The notes under the pieces were generated by a model. That model worked only from the letters and a program-made list of their open reading frames with translations. It was not told the DNA's origin and made no database searches. From positions 744,001-808,000 of the forward strand of contig CM007991.1 of NCBI GenBank assembly GCA_002189035.1: a stretch of DNA of 64,000 nucleotides, written 5' to 3'. Of this stretch, positions 1 through 11,409 are shown piece after piece (within the stretch, counting starts at the first letter, position 1; each line of letters opens with the position of its first letter). The position numbers and the translations under genes are program-made. The stretch is from Utricularia gibba. Lineage: Eukaryota > Streptophyta > Magnoliopsida > Lamiales > Lentibulariaceae.

Positions 1-623
1 GATCTTGGGTTGGACCTGGTTCAAAAGTTGAAATAAGGAGCGGCTTTCAGAGAGGAAATGGTTGCCAGTTATTGTGGGTGTAGACATTTTACCTGAGATT
101 CCGCCCAAAACCCACTCACGATACTCCCTGTATCTACTGCTAAGCGCAGTACCCAAATCTACGTTCCATCCTCAGGAGCGGCAGGCTGAGAAGTCGAATT
201 CAAGGGCAGGGAAGAATCAACCGGGAGAGAAAGTATGATGATAGAGTCCTCTCTCTGTGTGGCGGGTTGCCTCGTCTAGCCGCCGGTTCATTCAACGGTC
301 ACTGACACTTGTGCTTCCGCTTGAGTTTCAGTAATCGGTAACGTTTTCTTCCCTCTGAAAATGGTTGACGCTGCCTCCGCTCGAGCAGCCGTGGTGTTGA
401 GATAATGATGAACGCATCAGGGTTCTTTTTTTTCGAAAAGAAGCACCCTGTGATTCAGGATAAGCTGTCTAGTGAGATTTCTGGAGGTTACGGAGATTTA
501 GTCTTCCTATCATTTTAATAAAGAAAAAGTCAGTTGATTGAGGGAAGGTGTGCCAAAGTAGTTTCTTACCAACCATGTGTTTGACGAAATGCCAATTCAG
601 TTGTTTGTGCTATCTGGCTCCTG
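1..623. other. Upstream region of the PPR gene, no gene recognised
   Basis: No reading frame here resembles a protein I know and no RNA gene was recognised. The right-hand part, roughly 400-623, is less AT-rich than the intergenic DNA further on and probably holds the 5' leader of the PPR gene that follows. A T-run sits near 425. Confidence 0.4.
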
Positions 624-2126
624 ATGATTCTGTGGGTAATGGCGATACTGAGTGAACTTATTTGTCCGTGTTCAGTAACGATGATTTGGAGAATTAACCC
701 CCTCCAAAAAGCTGTCTTTTTCAATTTAATGAAAAAGAGCAGGCTTTACAGTTCAGGTTTGATAGATCAAGATGAAGCTGTTGCAGCAAAAAGGGTGTCT
801 AAAATTCTGGTGTCTTGCCCCAAGGTGTGCCTGGATGCAGAGCTTGACCGGAGTGGCATCCGTGTCTCTGAAAATGTGGTTGAGAAGGTTCTTGAGAAAT
901 TTGAAAATGCTGGAATGCTAGCTTACCGATTTTTCGAGTGGGCAGGAAGACAGAGGAACTATGATCACAGTGTTAGAGCTTACCATAGTGTGATTGAGTC
1001 ATTGGCAAAGATACGGCAATATGAGTTGGTGTGGGATCTTGTCAATAGGATGAGGAGCAAAGGAATTCTGAACATCGAAACCTTCTGTATCATCATGAGG
1101 AAATATGCTCGCTCTCAGAAGGTTGATGAAGCTGTATATACATTCAACGTGATGAAGAAGTATGATGTGCCTCCCAATCTGGCTGCATTCAACGGATTGC
1201 TGAGTGCCCTGTCCAAGTCAAAGAATATCCGGAAAGCTCAGGAGATTTTCGATGATCAGAAAAAGCATTTCATACCTGATTCAAAAACTTACAGCATCCT
1301 GATTGATGGGTGGGGCAGGGCTCCAAACCTGCCTAAAGCTAGAGAAATATTCAGAGAAATGGTTAGTTCAGGATGCGAGCCAGACATTGTGACTTACGGA
1401 ATAATGGTTGATGTTCTTTGCAAGGCAGGAAGGACTGATGAAGCTATTAACATCATTAATGAAATGGAGTCATGTGGTTGCAAGGCCACATCCTTTATAT
1501 ACACTGCTCTGATCCACGCATATGGGATGGAAAACAGAATCGAAGATGCCATAAACACCTTCCTTCAGATGGAAAGAAGTCACGTAAAGCCTGATGTTGC
1601 AATATACAACGCCTTGATCGGTGCTTTCTGCAGAGCAAACCAATTTCAAAATGCAGTCAAGACTTTCGATGAGATGTCCAGGAAGGAGGTGAAACCAAAT
1701 GCAAGGAGTTTGAACATTCTAATCAGTGGCTTGATCGATCATGGAAAAAGTGACAAAGTTATCAATGCCTTCTTGAGAATGAAGAAGATATGCCAGCCAG
1801 ATGCCGATACATACACCATGATGATCAAGGTTCTTTGCCAGAGAAATGAAGTGGATTTAGCGCTCAGACTGTGGAAATACATGGCGAGCAAGGACTTTGC
1901 ACCAAGTATGCATACCTTCTCCGTTCTCATCAACGGCTTGTGTAGGAAAGGCGATGTACCTCAGGCTAGCACCTTGATGGAAGAGATGATCGAGAGAGGA
2001 ATGCGCCCAGGAAGGGAGACCTTTGGGAAGCTCAGGCAGTTGCTACTGAAGAAAGATCGGAAGGACGTACTTGAGTTTTTGCAGGAAAAACTAAGCCTTC
2101 TGGTGAAAGAGCCTCTTTGTGATTGA
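624..2126 (+). CDS. P-class pentatricopeptide repeat protein, probably mitochondrial
   Basis: This is an intronless frame of 500 codons. From about residue 117 to 490 it is a run of roughly ten to eleven 35-residue PPR motifs, for example TYSILIDGWGRAPNLPKARE near residue 220 and TFSVLINGLCRKGDVPQAST near 428. No E, E+ or DYW tail follows the last motif, so it is P-class. Such proteins bind organellar RNA and act in its stability, processing or translation; the target cannot be read from sequence. The first Met (624) is followed by an unhelpful hydrophobic stretch. An in-frame Met at 681 starts a basic, acid-free, Ser/Tyr-containing segment that looks like a mitochondrial presequence, so 681 may be the true start. 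The overall pattern recalls Arabidopsis At1g77360-like proteins, but that assignment is from memory. Confidence 0.9.
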   Translation: MILWVMAILSELICPCSVTMIWRINPLQKAVFFNLMKKSRLYSSGLIDQDEAVAAKRVSKILVSCPKVCLDAELDRSGIRVSENVVEKVLEKFENAGMLAYRFFEWAGRQRNYDHSVRAYHSVIESLAKIRQYELVWDLVNRMRSKGILNIETFCIIMRKYARSQKVDEAVYTFNVMKKYDVPPNLAAFNGLLSALSKSKNIRKAQEIFDDQKKHFIPDSKTYSILIDGWGRAPNLPKAREIFREMVSSGCEPDIVTYGIMVDVLCKAGRTDEAINIINEMESCGCKATSFIYTALIHAYGMENRIEDAINTFLQMERSHVKPDVAIYNALIGAFCRANQFQNAVKTFDEMSRKEVKPNARSLNILISGLIDHGKSDKVINAFLRMKKICQPDADTYTMMIKVLCQRNEVDLALRLWKYMASKDFAPSMHTFSVLINGLCRKGDVPQASTLMEEMIERGMRPGRETFGKLRQLLLKKDRKDVLEFLQEKLSLLVKEPLCD

Positions 2127-3129
2127 GCACCCACTAGTTGGTGAGGTACACTTGCAGGGGTGGATCTTCAACTTTAATGTAGGAGGGATAAAATCTTTTT
2201 TTATTAACCATATTTATTAATGTAAAATTAAGGGAGAGTTAAAATTTAATTATTATAATTTTAAATCTTATTAACTTTCAACTTCATTCTTTTTTTTTAA
2301 AAGGAAGCTACAATCCATGCTCATTATGCTTAAGATCCGCTTCTGTACACTTGGTAATGTTTGATTTTTTGTACGAAAATATTATAATTTATATAATTGG
2401 AATCACATTTAATTTTAATTATACGAATCATAGTTTCGCTATTATTAAAATTCATTTCAACACATACTACATAAAAAAGGAAAAATTTTTAAAGCCATTA
2501 AACCTACATTGAATATATAAAAATTATTTCAATTTTAATTAATATATAAAAACTGTTTTTTTACTTCATTAGATTGGCATAAGATCTGTTAAATAAAAAC
2601 ATTGCACATATTCCCTATTTTCATTATTATCACAAAATTATTTAGTTTTATTAAAAACATTAAATATATGGAAGTCATCACTGAAGTCAAAATACCATAT
2701 GTTAAAATCAATCTTTTTTTTTTTTTTTTACAAAAACCCAAGTGTTGGTTTTTTATATGAACTATTAAACCCTAATTCCATAAATCTCCAAATGCGAAAC
2801 CAATCTAACGGCATATTATGTGTAAATTCAGAAGCATCAAATAGTCCCATCAAATGTTGAACATAAAAGTTCCATTTTGAGTGACCAATAATACACTGAT
2901 TCTGTTTGGCGTTGTTTGTAAATCAATTTTATTTTCGTATAATTGATTTTATATTTTAAATATATATCTTATTCTTTTTTTCAAGAATTTATTTTTTAGA
3001 ATCAATTTAATTGTATGAGAATGATTGGTTAGCTACTCATCTAATAATTCCAATAAATTCGTACTAAAAATAGTAAAAACATTATCAATAAACTGGATTG
3101 GGCATGACGAGTAAGAGGAGGATTCATAA
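2127..3129. other. AT-rich intergenic region
   Basis: About 1 kb, very AT-rich, with T-runs (for example near 2710-2725). It holds the 3' end of the PPR transcript and the promoter of the calcium pump gene. No coding frame, RNA gene or clear repeat family was recognised. Confidence 0.6.
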
Positions 3130-6100
3130 ATGGAGAGCTTCATCCCACCGGAGTTCGATTTGGCGGCCAAAGATCCGACCAGCGAGTCTCTGAAAAAATG
3201 GCGCGACGCCGTCGGTACAATCGTCAGGAATCGTCGCAGGAGATTCCGCTACGCCGCCGATCTCGGAAAACGTGCCGAGGCTCAGGAGCATATGAGAAAA
3301 CTCAGAGTACGCATTCTTCCTCCTTTAAATCTAACCCTGTCTTCTGGGAGCGTGCATATAGATTTACTTAAATGTCATTTTTTGAAGACTGCTTTGATCT
3401 GAGCCTGAGCTACGTTTCCTTTTTGATCTGAGCTTTTTGCGATCGAATCTCACGTAAAACAAAAAGTCAATGCCGGGAAGATTAAATCCTTCATTGATTG
3501 TCTCTTCTGGAATGCGAAGCTGGTTTCTTGCCAATTCAGCGTAACCCACCGGTCATTAGTAATTCGGAACTGGCGATAGCCAATGAGAGGTGTCGGATGT
3601 GTGAATGCTCTGTCTTTCTACGAAGTTTCCGAGAAATTGCGGAGCCGTTCTCTATCTATTCAAACCGACCCCCCCCCCCCCCCAAAAAAAAGGAAACCTA
3701 TTAATTTTGTTTTCAACGTCATCAACTTCGCTGATCCAATTCCGACGTCATTAATGAGTTTTCGTTTTCGTGTTTTTCAGGAAAAGATACGCGTTTGCTT
3801 TGTGGCTTATACCGCAGCTCTCAGGTTTATTGACGGTATGCCCCTCACACCTATTGATATGTCTACATTACTAGGTGTAAGAACCTATGATTTTGTTGGT
3901 AGCCCACATTTTGTTTTATTACAGGTGTACCACCAAGTAAAGTCTTGAGCCCAGATGGGTCACAACAGATCCCTGAGGAAGGTGTGGATTCCTTTCAGAA
4001 TGGTCTGTCCGAAGAAGTTAGGAATGCGGGGTTTGGAATCCAACCTGATAAACTTGCATCACTTGTTTCTTCTTATGACATTAAGACCTTAAATAAACTA
4101 GGAGGGCTTCATAAGCTTGCTGATCTATTGAAGGTTTCATTAGAAAGGGGTGTGAATCCTGGGGATCTTTCTACTAGGCAAAATATATATGGCGCGAACA
4201 AATATGCTGAAAGGCCACCAAAAAAATTTGGATGTTTGTTTGGGAGGCTTTGCATGATTTGACGCTCATCATACTTATTGTGGCTGCTGTGGTGTCTATT
4301 GCTGTGGGACTTGCTACCGAAGGTTGGCCAAAAGGAATGTATGATGGACTCGGAATTATACTTAGCATAATTCTAGTTGTCATGGTTACTGCTGTGAGTG
4401 ACTACAGGCAGTCAATGCAGTTTCTGGATCTTGACAAGGAGAAGAAGAAGATTTCTATTCAAGTCATTAGGGAGAAAACTCCGCAGAGAGTGTCTGTATA
4501 TGACTTGGTGGTTGGGGATGTAGTCCATCTTAATGTTGGGGACATTGTTCCGACAGATGGAATATTTATATCAGGACATAACTTACTGATTGATCAGTCA
4601 AGTTTGACTGGTGAGAGTGTTCCAATCAATATATCCGAAAAGAGGCCATTCGTTTTGGCGGGTAGTAATGTTCAAGATGGATCAGCTAAAATGTTGGTGA
4701 CCACTGTTGGCATGAGGACTGAATGGGGGAAATTAATGGAAACACTTAGCGAGGGGGGAGAAGATGAATCACCTCTACAGGTGAAGCTTAATGGTGTTGC
4801 TACGGTCATCGGTAAAATTGGTCTTATTTTTGCTGTTTCGACTTTCCTAGTCCTGACCATACGATTTTTGGTGGCGAAAGGAATTCGTCATGAACTCACC
4901 ATCTGGTCATCAAGTGATGCCCTTGAACTTCTTAACTACTTTGCTACAGCAGTTACTATAATAGTTGTAGCCGTCCCTGAAGGATTGCCCCTCGCGGTGA
5001 CATTGAGCCTTGCCTTTGCCATGAAGAGATTAATGAATGAGAAAGCATTGGTAAGACATCTATCTGCATGTGAGACCATGGGTTCTGCTACTTGCATTTG
5101 CACGGATAAAACAGGTACACTAACAACAAATCATATGGTAGTGACTAAAAGATGGATTTGTGGAGCTATTAGAGATGTCAGTTGGAGTCGAAAGCCCAGC
5201 TCTGTAGATATGCCACAAAACGTGTTAGAGGTTTTATTGCAGGCAATATTCATTAATACAGGCTCTGAGGTGGTGAAGGATAAAAGTGGAAAAGTATCCA
5301 TTTTGGGGACACCCACAGAGTCCGCAATACTTGAGTATGGTTTACACTTAGGAGGTGATTTTGAAGAACAACGAAAGATCCAGTTTTTGAAGGTTGAACC
5401 GTTCAATTCTGAAAGGAAACGGATGTCTGTGCTTGTGGGTCTTCCAGGTGGCACTACTAGAGCATTTTGCAAAGGTGCTTCAGAGATTATCTTGAAAATG
5501 TGTGACAAATATGTTAATTCACAAGGCGAGATCGATCCTTTGTCAGATGAAAAAAATAGTGAAGCAATGGATGTCATCAATAAGTTTGCTAATGAGGCTT
5601 TGCGAACTCTTTGCTTAGCTTTTAAGGACATGGGTGATTTTCATGGAAATAGTATTCCGGATAGTGGTTACACACTCATTGCTGTGGTCGGAATAAAGGA
5701 CCCTGTTCGTCCTGGGGTACCTGAGGCAGTAAAAACTTGTTTAGGAGCTGGAGTCGCCGTGCGTATGATCACGGGTGATAATATCAATACAGCAAAAACA
5801 ATTGCTCGAGAATGTGGTATTTTCATGGATGGGGATCTTGCAATTGAAGGCCCGGATTTTCGCCTTAAGCCTACTGATGAGATGAGTCAACTGATACCAA
5901 AGCTCAAGGTGGAGAAATAGTACATTGATATTAACACTACTGAGGAATTGTTTCCTCTTAATTTATTGCTCGGCTATGGTTTTCTTAAGTTTTTTTTAGT
6001 TGGAATTAGGTAATGGCAAGATCTTCTCCAACAGACAAGCATCTCTTGGTAAAGACTTCAAGGAACAGTAATAGAGAAGTTGTTGCCGTCACTGGTGATG

Positions 6101-7156
6101 GGACAAATGATGCCCCAGCAATGCGCGAGGCAGATATTGGACTTGCTATGGGCATTGCTGGAACACAGGTTCTTTATTCTGTAAAACTAGCTTCCTCTAG
6201 AAAGGCTTACTGTGTAATTTGTTGATCAAATGTTCTTTTCAGGTGGCAAAAGCAGCTGCTGATGTGATCGTGCTTGATGACAATTTCTCTACAATTGTGA
6301 ATGTTGCCAGATGGGGACGTGCAGTTTATATCAACATTCAAAAGTTTGTGCAGTTCCAGTTGACAGTTAATATTGTTGCTCTTATCATCAATTTCACGTC
6401 AGCGTGCATTTCTGGTAGTCTCCCCCTACCCTCCCTCTCCCTCACCCTCTCTCTCTAATATACGCCACTTGAGTTGTGCATTCCAGGATCTGCCCCTCTC
6501 ACAGCTGTGCAGTTGTTATGGGTGAACCTTATAATGGACACTTTAGGTGCACTTGCTCTCGCCACTGAACCACCCCATGACAGCTTAATGCAGCGGCCCC
6601 CCGTTGGGAGGAACGTGAGTTTCATTACCAGGAACATGTGGAGAAACATCATTGGACAAGGTGTCTACCAGTTGGCTGTTCTGCTTGTCCTCAACTTCTA
6701 CGGGAAGCATATTTTGGGACTTGGAGGCTCAGATGCCACTATAGTGAACAGAACCTTCATATTCAATACATTCGTGTTCTGCCAGGTACTTACTTCCCTT
6801 GGATTCAAAACTACATCTCTTCTTCACTGTCATTTTGCTATCCCCAGGTCTTCAATGAAGTGAACAGCCGTGAAATCGACAACATAAACGTCTTCCGTGG
6901 GATTTTTAGCAATTGGATCTTCATCGGAATCATTACAGCTACAGCAGCATTCCAAGCCGTCATAGTTGAATTCTTGGGGAACTTTGCAAGCACAGTGCCA
7001 CTCAGCTGGAAACTATGGCTGTACAGCATCCTGTTGGGAGCACTGAGCATGCCCATTGCTGTTATCCTGAAGTGCATTCCAGTCGGCATCAGGACTACCG
7101 CACCCACACAACACGACGGCTATGTCTTGCTTCCCAGTGCTCCAGAGATCGCATAA
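3130..7156 (+). CDS. Autoinhibited type IIB Ca2+-ATPase (ACA4/ACA11-like), with an apparent frameshift
   Basis: Calcium-pumping P-type ATPase, calmodulin-regulated at its N terminus. My model has seven exons: 3130-3306, 3781-3835, 3925-5908, 6010-6168, 6243-6414, 6487-6785, 6848-7156, giving about 1051 residues if one base is restored. The N-terminal basic segment [20 protein letters not shown] is the usual autoinhibitory/calmodulin-binding region. The core shows the TGES loop, [10 protein letters not shown] in the M4 ion site, the phosphorylated Asp in DKTGTLT, and TGDGTNDAP in the P domain. It is closest to the vacuolar/tonoplast ACA4/ACA11 group as I recall it. The frame breaks at 4220-4229 (A7T3): upstream reads ERPPKKF, downstream MFVWEALHD, and one extra T (or A) joins them. 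The conserved SLPLDKH motif reads SSPTDKH, so the copy may also be mildly divergent. It is either an assembly error or a recent loss of function. Confidence 0.88.
3669..3691. repeat. Poly-C/poly-A homopolymer pair in intron 1 of the Ca2+-ATPase gene
   Basis: Fifteen C residues (3669-3683) are followed directly by eight A residues (3684-3691). It lies in the intron between exons 1 and 2, so it has no coding effect. Such runs are prone to length error in sequencing. Confidence 0.9.
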
Positions 7157-7704
7157 AGGATCCAGAACAAGCAGGTCTTTTTTGTTCAGAGGCTGGCTGA
7201 GAACTTTCATTGAAAGAATTGTTTCTGTGCAGGGGATCCCCCTAATTCTAACTACAAAATAAGTTCCGCCATGTATTGAGGACAGATAATTTGTCTATCC
7301 TCCACCTTTCCTTCTTCTCAACATTTTTCACCTGGACTTCATGGCAGCCATCAACCCCCCTCCCCGGAATTCCTTCAAGGTCTCAGGATCAAAGGTACGT
7401 TGGTGTACATCCTCAGCCAGGGCAGTCTCCCGGAGTGCCGCTTGATCTTCGCAACCGTCTTGTAACCAGCCGCCGGAGGGAAGGAATCACCCCCGGGAAC
7501 AATTCAGGCACAGGAGATGTTTCTGCAGATGCAATTTTTTTCTTTTTCTTTTTTTTTTTAGGGTTGCTGAGGCGTGGGTGTGGTTGACTAAAAAAAATTA
7601 ATTTTTTATAGGATGATGGAAACTATGTAAAAAAGAAAAAAGAGGATGTAGATTCTAACTCGTATATTAAAGAATGGTTGCGCGAAATTCAACCTGTGTC
7701 TCTC
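7157..7704. other. Intergenic region with a possible decayed minus-strand gene fragment
   Basis: It holds the 3' end of the Ca2+-ATPase transcript and the promoter of the EF-hand gene. On the minus strand, 7520 down to about 7336 reads as GC-rich coding-like sequence in three frames that would join if one G were added near 7492-7496 and one near 7428-7430. The joined end would read ALAEDVHQRTFDPETLKEF and then stop. I do not recognise the family, and no upstream exons are visible because the EF-hand gene begins beyond it. T/A-runs lie at about 7538-7560 and 7590-7650. Confidence 0.35.
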
Positions 7705-9134
7705 ATGTCGTCAAATTACCCTCACCACGGCGGCTCCGGCTACCCTCCTTATGGATCTGCGCCACCGTCGCAGACGAACCCATCTCAACAACCCGGCTAC
7801 GGCGCTCCTCCTCCGCCTGGCCATGTGGCTCCCAACACCTCTGCCTCTGTGCCCGTCGCGTCTCCTTACTTCGCGCCCCAGCAGCCCTCTGCCCCTTCTG
7901 CGTACCCCGGATCGCAACCTCCCGGTATAGGGCCCTATGCCGCTTCTCCTTATTTCGGGCCCCCGCAGCCCTCTGCCCCTTCTGCGTATTCCGCATCGCA
8001 AACCTCCGGTCCTCCCGGCTCGTATGGAGGGTACCCTGCGCCAGCGCCGTCTGCCGCCTTCGGGACGCCCTTCGCCTCCCTCGTACCCTCTTCCTTTCCC
8101 CCAGGTACGGATCCCAACGTGATTGCTTGTTTTCAGGTGGCTGATCAGGATGGGAGTGGATTCATCGACGATAAGGAACTTCAGCGTGCGCTATCTTCCT
8201 ACAATCAGAGCTTTTCCCTCAGGACTGTGCATCTTCTTATGTATCACTTTACCAACACCAGCGTCAGAAAGATTGGTATGATGATTTTACATTTTTGACT
8301 TTTTTATGGTTCGCTGCTGGGCTTCATAAATTGTATTGTTTAATGGGTGTCGCAGTTGTTCCTTCCCATATGTTCCCAGGAATTTGAACATTATGATTCT
8401 CAGGGTTTGCCAATCCTCTCTCTTTTTGGACCTTGATGTTGCTGTCGAAATCCTGAGCAGTTAGGTTGTTGAATTGCTTTGGTCTAAGTAGAGAGAACGA
8501 CTACATAGAGAAGATGCATCGTTTTCAAACTTCAACTACCTTTGTCCTCTTCCATGTGCATAGCTGCTATTGCCAATTTATCTGTTTTAGTTTTTTTTTC
8601 TTACATTTATATCTTTTGAATGTATGTGTAACAGGCCCGAAAGAATTCGCTCAAGTCTTTTACAGTCTCCAGAATTGGAGGGTTTGTATAGGAAGTGAAT
8701 TTTCAGCAGTGCTATACAATCTTCATGTTTGTGCTTTGACACATCATCTGTTTCATTCTAGGCAATATTTGAGAGATTCGATAGGGACAGAAGTGGAAAG
8801 ATTGAGGCTTCAGAACTAAGAGACGCTCTCCATAGCCTTGGATTCTCCATATCCCCACCAATTCTGGACTTACTGGTCTCCAAGTTTGATAAGAGTGGAG
8901 GGAAACACAAGGGAATCGAATATGATAACTTTATCGAGTATGGCCCCTCACCTGAACTTAAATTGTGGTCTGATTTTCTAAGTTGTAAGGTCCTTTCTTT
9001 ATCTTGATAGGTGCTGTCTCACAGTAAAGGGGCTAACCGAAAAGTTCAAGGAGAAAGATTTATCGTTTTCTGGGTCAGCCACGTTCACCTACGATTCGTT
9101 CATGTTGACCGTCCTGCCTTTCCTTGTTGCATAA
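7705..9134 (+). CDS. Penta-EF-hand-type calcium-binding protein (CML49/CML50-like)
   Basis: Four exons, 7705-8275, 8635-8681, 8762-8937 and 9011-9134, close exactly in frame and give 305 residues. The first ~135 residues are Pro/Gly/Ala/Ser/Tyr-rich low-complexity sequence beginning MSSNYPHHGGSGYPPYG. EF-hand loops follow: DQDGSGFIDDKE and, after the second intron, DRDRSGKIEASE. The C-terminal half has the penta-EF-hand layout and ends VLPFLVA. This arrangement is that of Arabidopsis CML49/CML50 and related PEF proteins, which bind Ca2+ and associate with membranes or partner proteins through the C-terminal hands. I chose Met 7705 because it begins the family's MS-rich N terminus; an in-frame Met at 7678 adds nine residues. 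It is convergent with the carbonic anhydrase gene, with stop codons about 190 bp apart. Confidence 0.93.
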
Positions 9135-9322
9135 ATCATCTTTCTTATGCTCCTATATGTAAACGGTTTATCTACTGTGTTGCTGAACGTGCGTGTTGAG
9201 TTGAATAACCTGTTATGAGAACTACATGTTTATTCCCAAGGGCTGTATCTATATGAAAGCTCATCAATAGGACGATCCTATGGAAATGGGTAGTATACAT
9301 AGCATTGGAGGCTGTCTTGATC

Positions 9323-10874
9323 CTAAGGGCGATACTGGTATACAGTTCTTCCATGCAGCTTCTGTACTGGTCTTGCATTGTTCTCGAAGCCCTGAAATTG
9401 AAGGCAGGAGTTTCTGAGCTAGAAACGTGGAATTTCTCTAGTTGAGTCGAGTTGGGTTGTTCACTTACATCCTCCACCGCTTCTCTCAGGGCTGCTATCT
9501 GATCCTTGGAGGCAGTCCTGACCTTGTTCAGTAATGTCCACACAACCCCTTCACTGCAAGGAGGAGCTGTGAGTGATCCTGTATACCTGAAATACTTCCT
9601 GCTTCCAAATTTGATCTCCCAGGGGCTAATCACTCCCAGATCCAGGCTTGCTCCATTCCCCCCTAGCCTTTTGATGCTGCCAAGTATCTGCAAGGGGAGG
9701 CTTCATCTTTAATGCTTCTACTGGTGTGAACTGAACATGATATATGCACTACAAGCTGGTAATGGTAATACAAAACCATGCCTTGGCTAAGAAGGGGTCT
9801 GGTGTCCCCAGTTTGTAGGGTATCCCAACCACTGCTATCTGGCCAAGGGAACTGGCGTGCACCAAATGTATCTCCATATTGAACCTTTGAGATCAAGCCA
9901 ATAAAATGCTTGTCAATGCTAAACCAGACTCCAGGAGATCAAAGCTGATGTCTAGTTGAAAAAAAATACAGAATATGACGTGTTTCTCTGCTGGAGAGAG
10001 AGACTTCATTAAAGAATGAGAGTTTTCAAACTAAAAAAAAATATATGAAAGATTTTTAATTGGGTACAAAATTTGACCTTTTGTGGTCAATGGTATGCTC
10101 TGCTGGAGTATGCCAGTGGCATTGTCGTAGGGCGTATCTTGTCCCGTTTATTCGAACTCCGCCGGCGTCTCCTACCCAGCGCACCTGGCGGTGAACGGAA
10201 TACAACCAGTTCAGAGGGTTAGTTTTATTCATTGAATGAAACCAACCCACAAACTGATTCTTAAGTTGGGAGGTTTAGTTTCACAGCTGATAAAAACTCG
10301 CAGAATACCAGAAGATGATGGCGCAGGATCGTAATGAAAGTGTTTAAGTTACCATTATGTCATGTCCTCTGTTGACCAGAAGAGCTGGAGCTGGTTTATA
10401 TGTTCTTGCTAAGTGTCCCAGAGATTGCAGGATCGTCACCCTTCGGGTGTTGATGTCAATGGGAGATTGATGTCTGCCCTTCCCGCATGTCTCCCATTCC
10501 GGTAACAACTTCCCCCAGTTACGTGGCCCCTTCTCATCACCTTCTCCATACGTGTACTCAGGATCAGCATTTGCTGCTGCAGATCCATTTAGAAGAGAAC
10601 GCATGAAATCTGATCATCTCTGCGTTCTTCTTAAACCCGTAAAACAGGTGATAAACACTAAAATTCATGTCTTTTTAGCTAGCATACGAAATTATTTGAA
10701 GAAACAACAGGGGAGATTCTTCCATACTATTTATAAAAAAACCATGCTTGTGAAACAGTAAAGAAAAAGGAGCATGCACTGCGTCGCCCCACCCTTGCTG
10801 GCATCCTGGGCATGGACCAGAAAAGTGTGAAGAAAAATGGCAAGCATGAAAAACTGATGAACGCTGCTCCACAT
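9323..10874 (-). CDS. Alpha-type carbonic anhydrase, secretory
   Basis: Zn enzyme converting CO2 and water to bicarbonate. Six exons on the minus strand: 10793-10874, 10353-10576, 10078-10184, 9782-9884, 9469-9687, 9323-9391, totalling 267 residues with all phases closing. Exon 1 encodes a signal peptide (MWSSVHQFFMLAIFLHTFL then VHAQ), so the protein enters the secretory pathway. Zn ligands are visible: two His in QCHWHTPAEHT and the third in MEIHLVH. The active-site Thr lies in GSLTAPPCSEG, and the Cys there probably pairs with that in ETCGKGRHQSP. The last exon (NNARPVQ, ending VYQYRP) matches the plant alpha-CA tail. The intron after PFLAK starts with GC rather than GT (AAG|GCATGG at 9781-9776); no in-frame GT alternative fits. 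The enzyme should be active as read. Confidence 0.93.
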
Positions 10875-11370
10875 GGTTCCCGGCGTGAGTTGCTCCGTCC
10901 GTCGTCCAAACGATTCCCCGGCAATGAACTGCGGGTGCTTGCATATAAATAGGCGTCGGAAGGGTTGACAGAATCCCGACTCAGGATTTTCCGTGACATG
11001 TGACGCAGGCTGCCTGCTTCAAGCAGGCAAGCCTAGAGTCTACTCCTTCCCCAGGCTTATGTCGATGGAATGGAGGAGACCCCAGGGAGTAGGGTTTTTT
11101 TTATTCGTAATCCAATTGGGGTCAAAACGCAATACATCCAAAAATCCAATAGGCTTTCATTTTTTAAATTCAAATTCAATCCAAAACTACAGTACATGTA
11201 CTGTACTTGAATTAGATTCAATTTGAATTTCGGACAAATTCGACCTTTTAAAAACCCTAGAAAAACCCTACCCTCTCCCCCGTCCACTCCCGCTCGTCCG
11301 GGAATAGCTGCGTTTACCAAGAGTAAGATTTTAAATTCATAAAAATTACGTATTTTTGTGAGAATAATTG

Positions 11371-11373
<3 letters not shown>

Positions 11374-11405
<32 letters not shown>
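11374..11405. repeat. (TA)n microsatellite
   Basis: About 16 uninterrupted TA units in AT-rich intergenic sequence. Confidence 0.95.

Positions 11406-11409
<4 letters not shown>

Noticed and set aside
5131..5631. 166-codon minus-strand frame inside the Ca2+-ATPase
   Set aside because: Antisense of the conserved N domain; no independent support.
7711..8001. Arg/Gly-rich minus-strand frames opposite the first EF-hand exon
   Set aside because: Shadow of a Pro/Gly/Ser-rich coding exon; biased composition alone keeps the antisense frame open.
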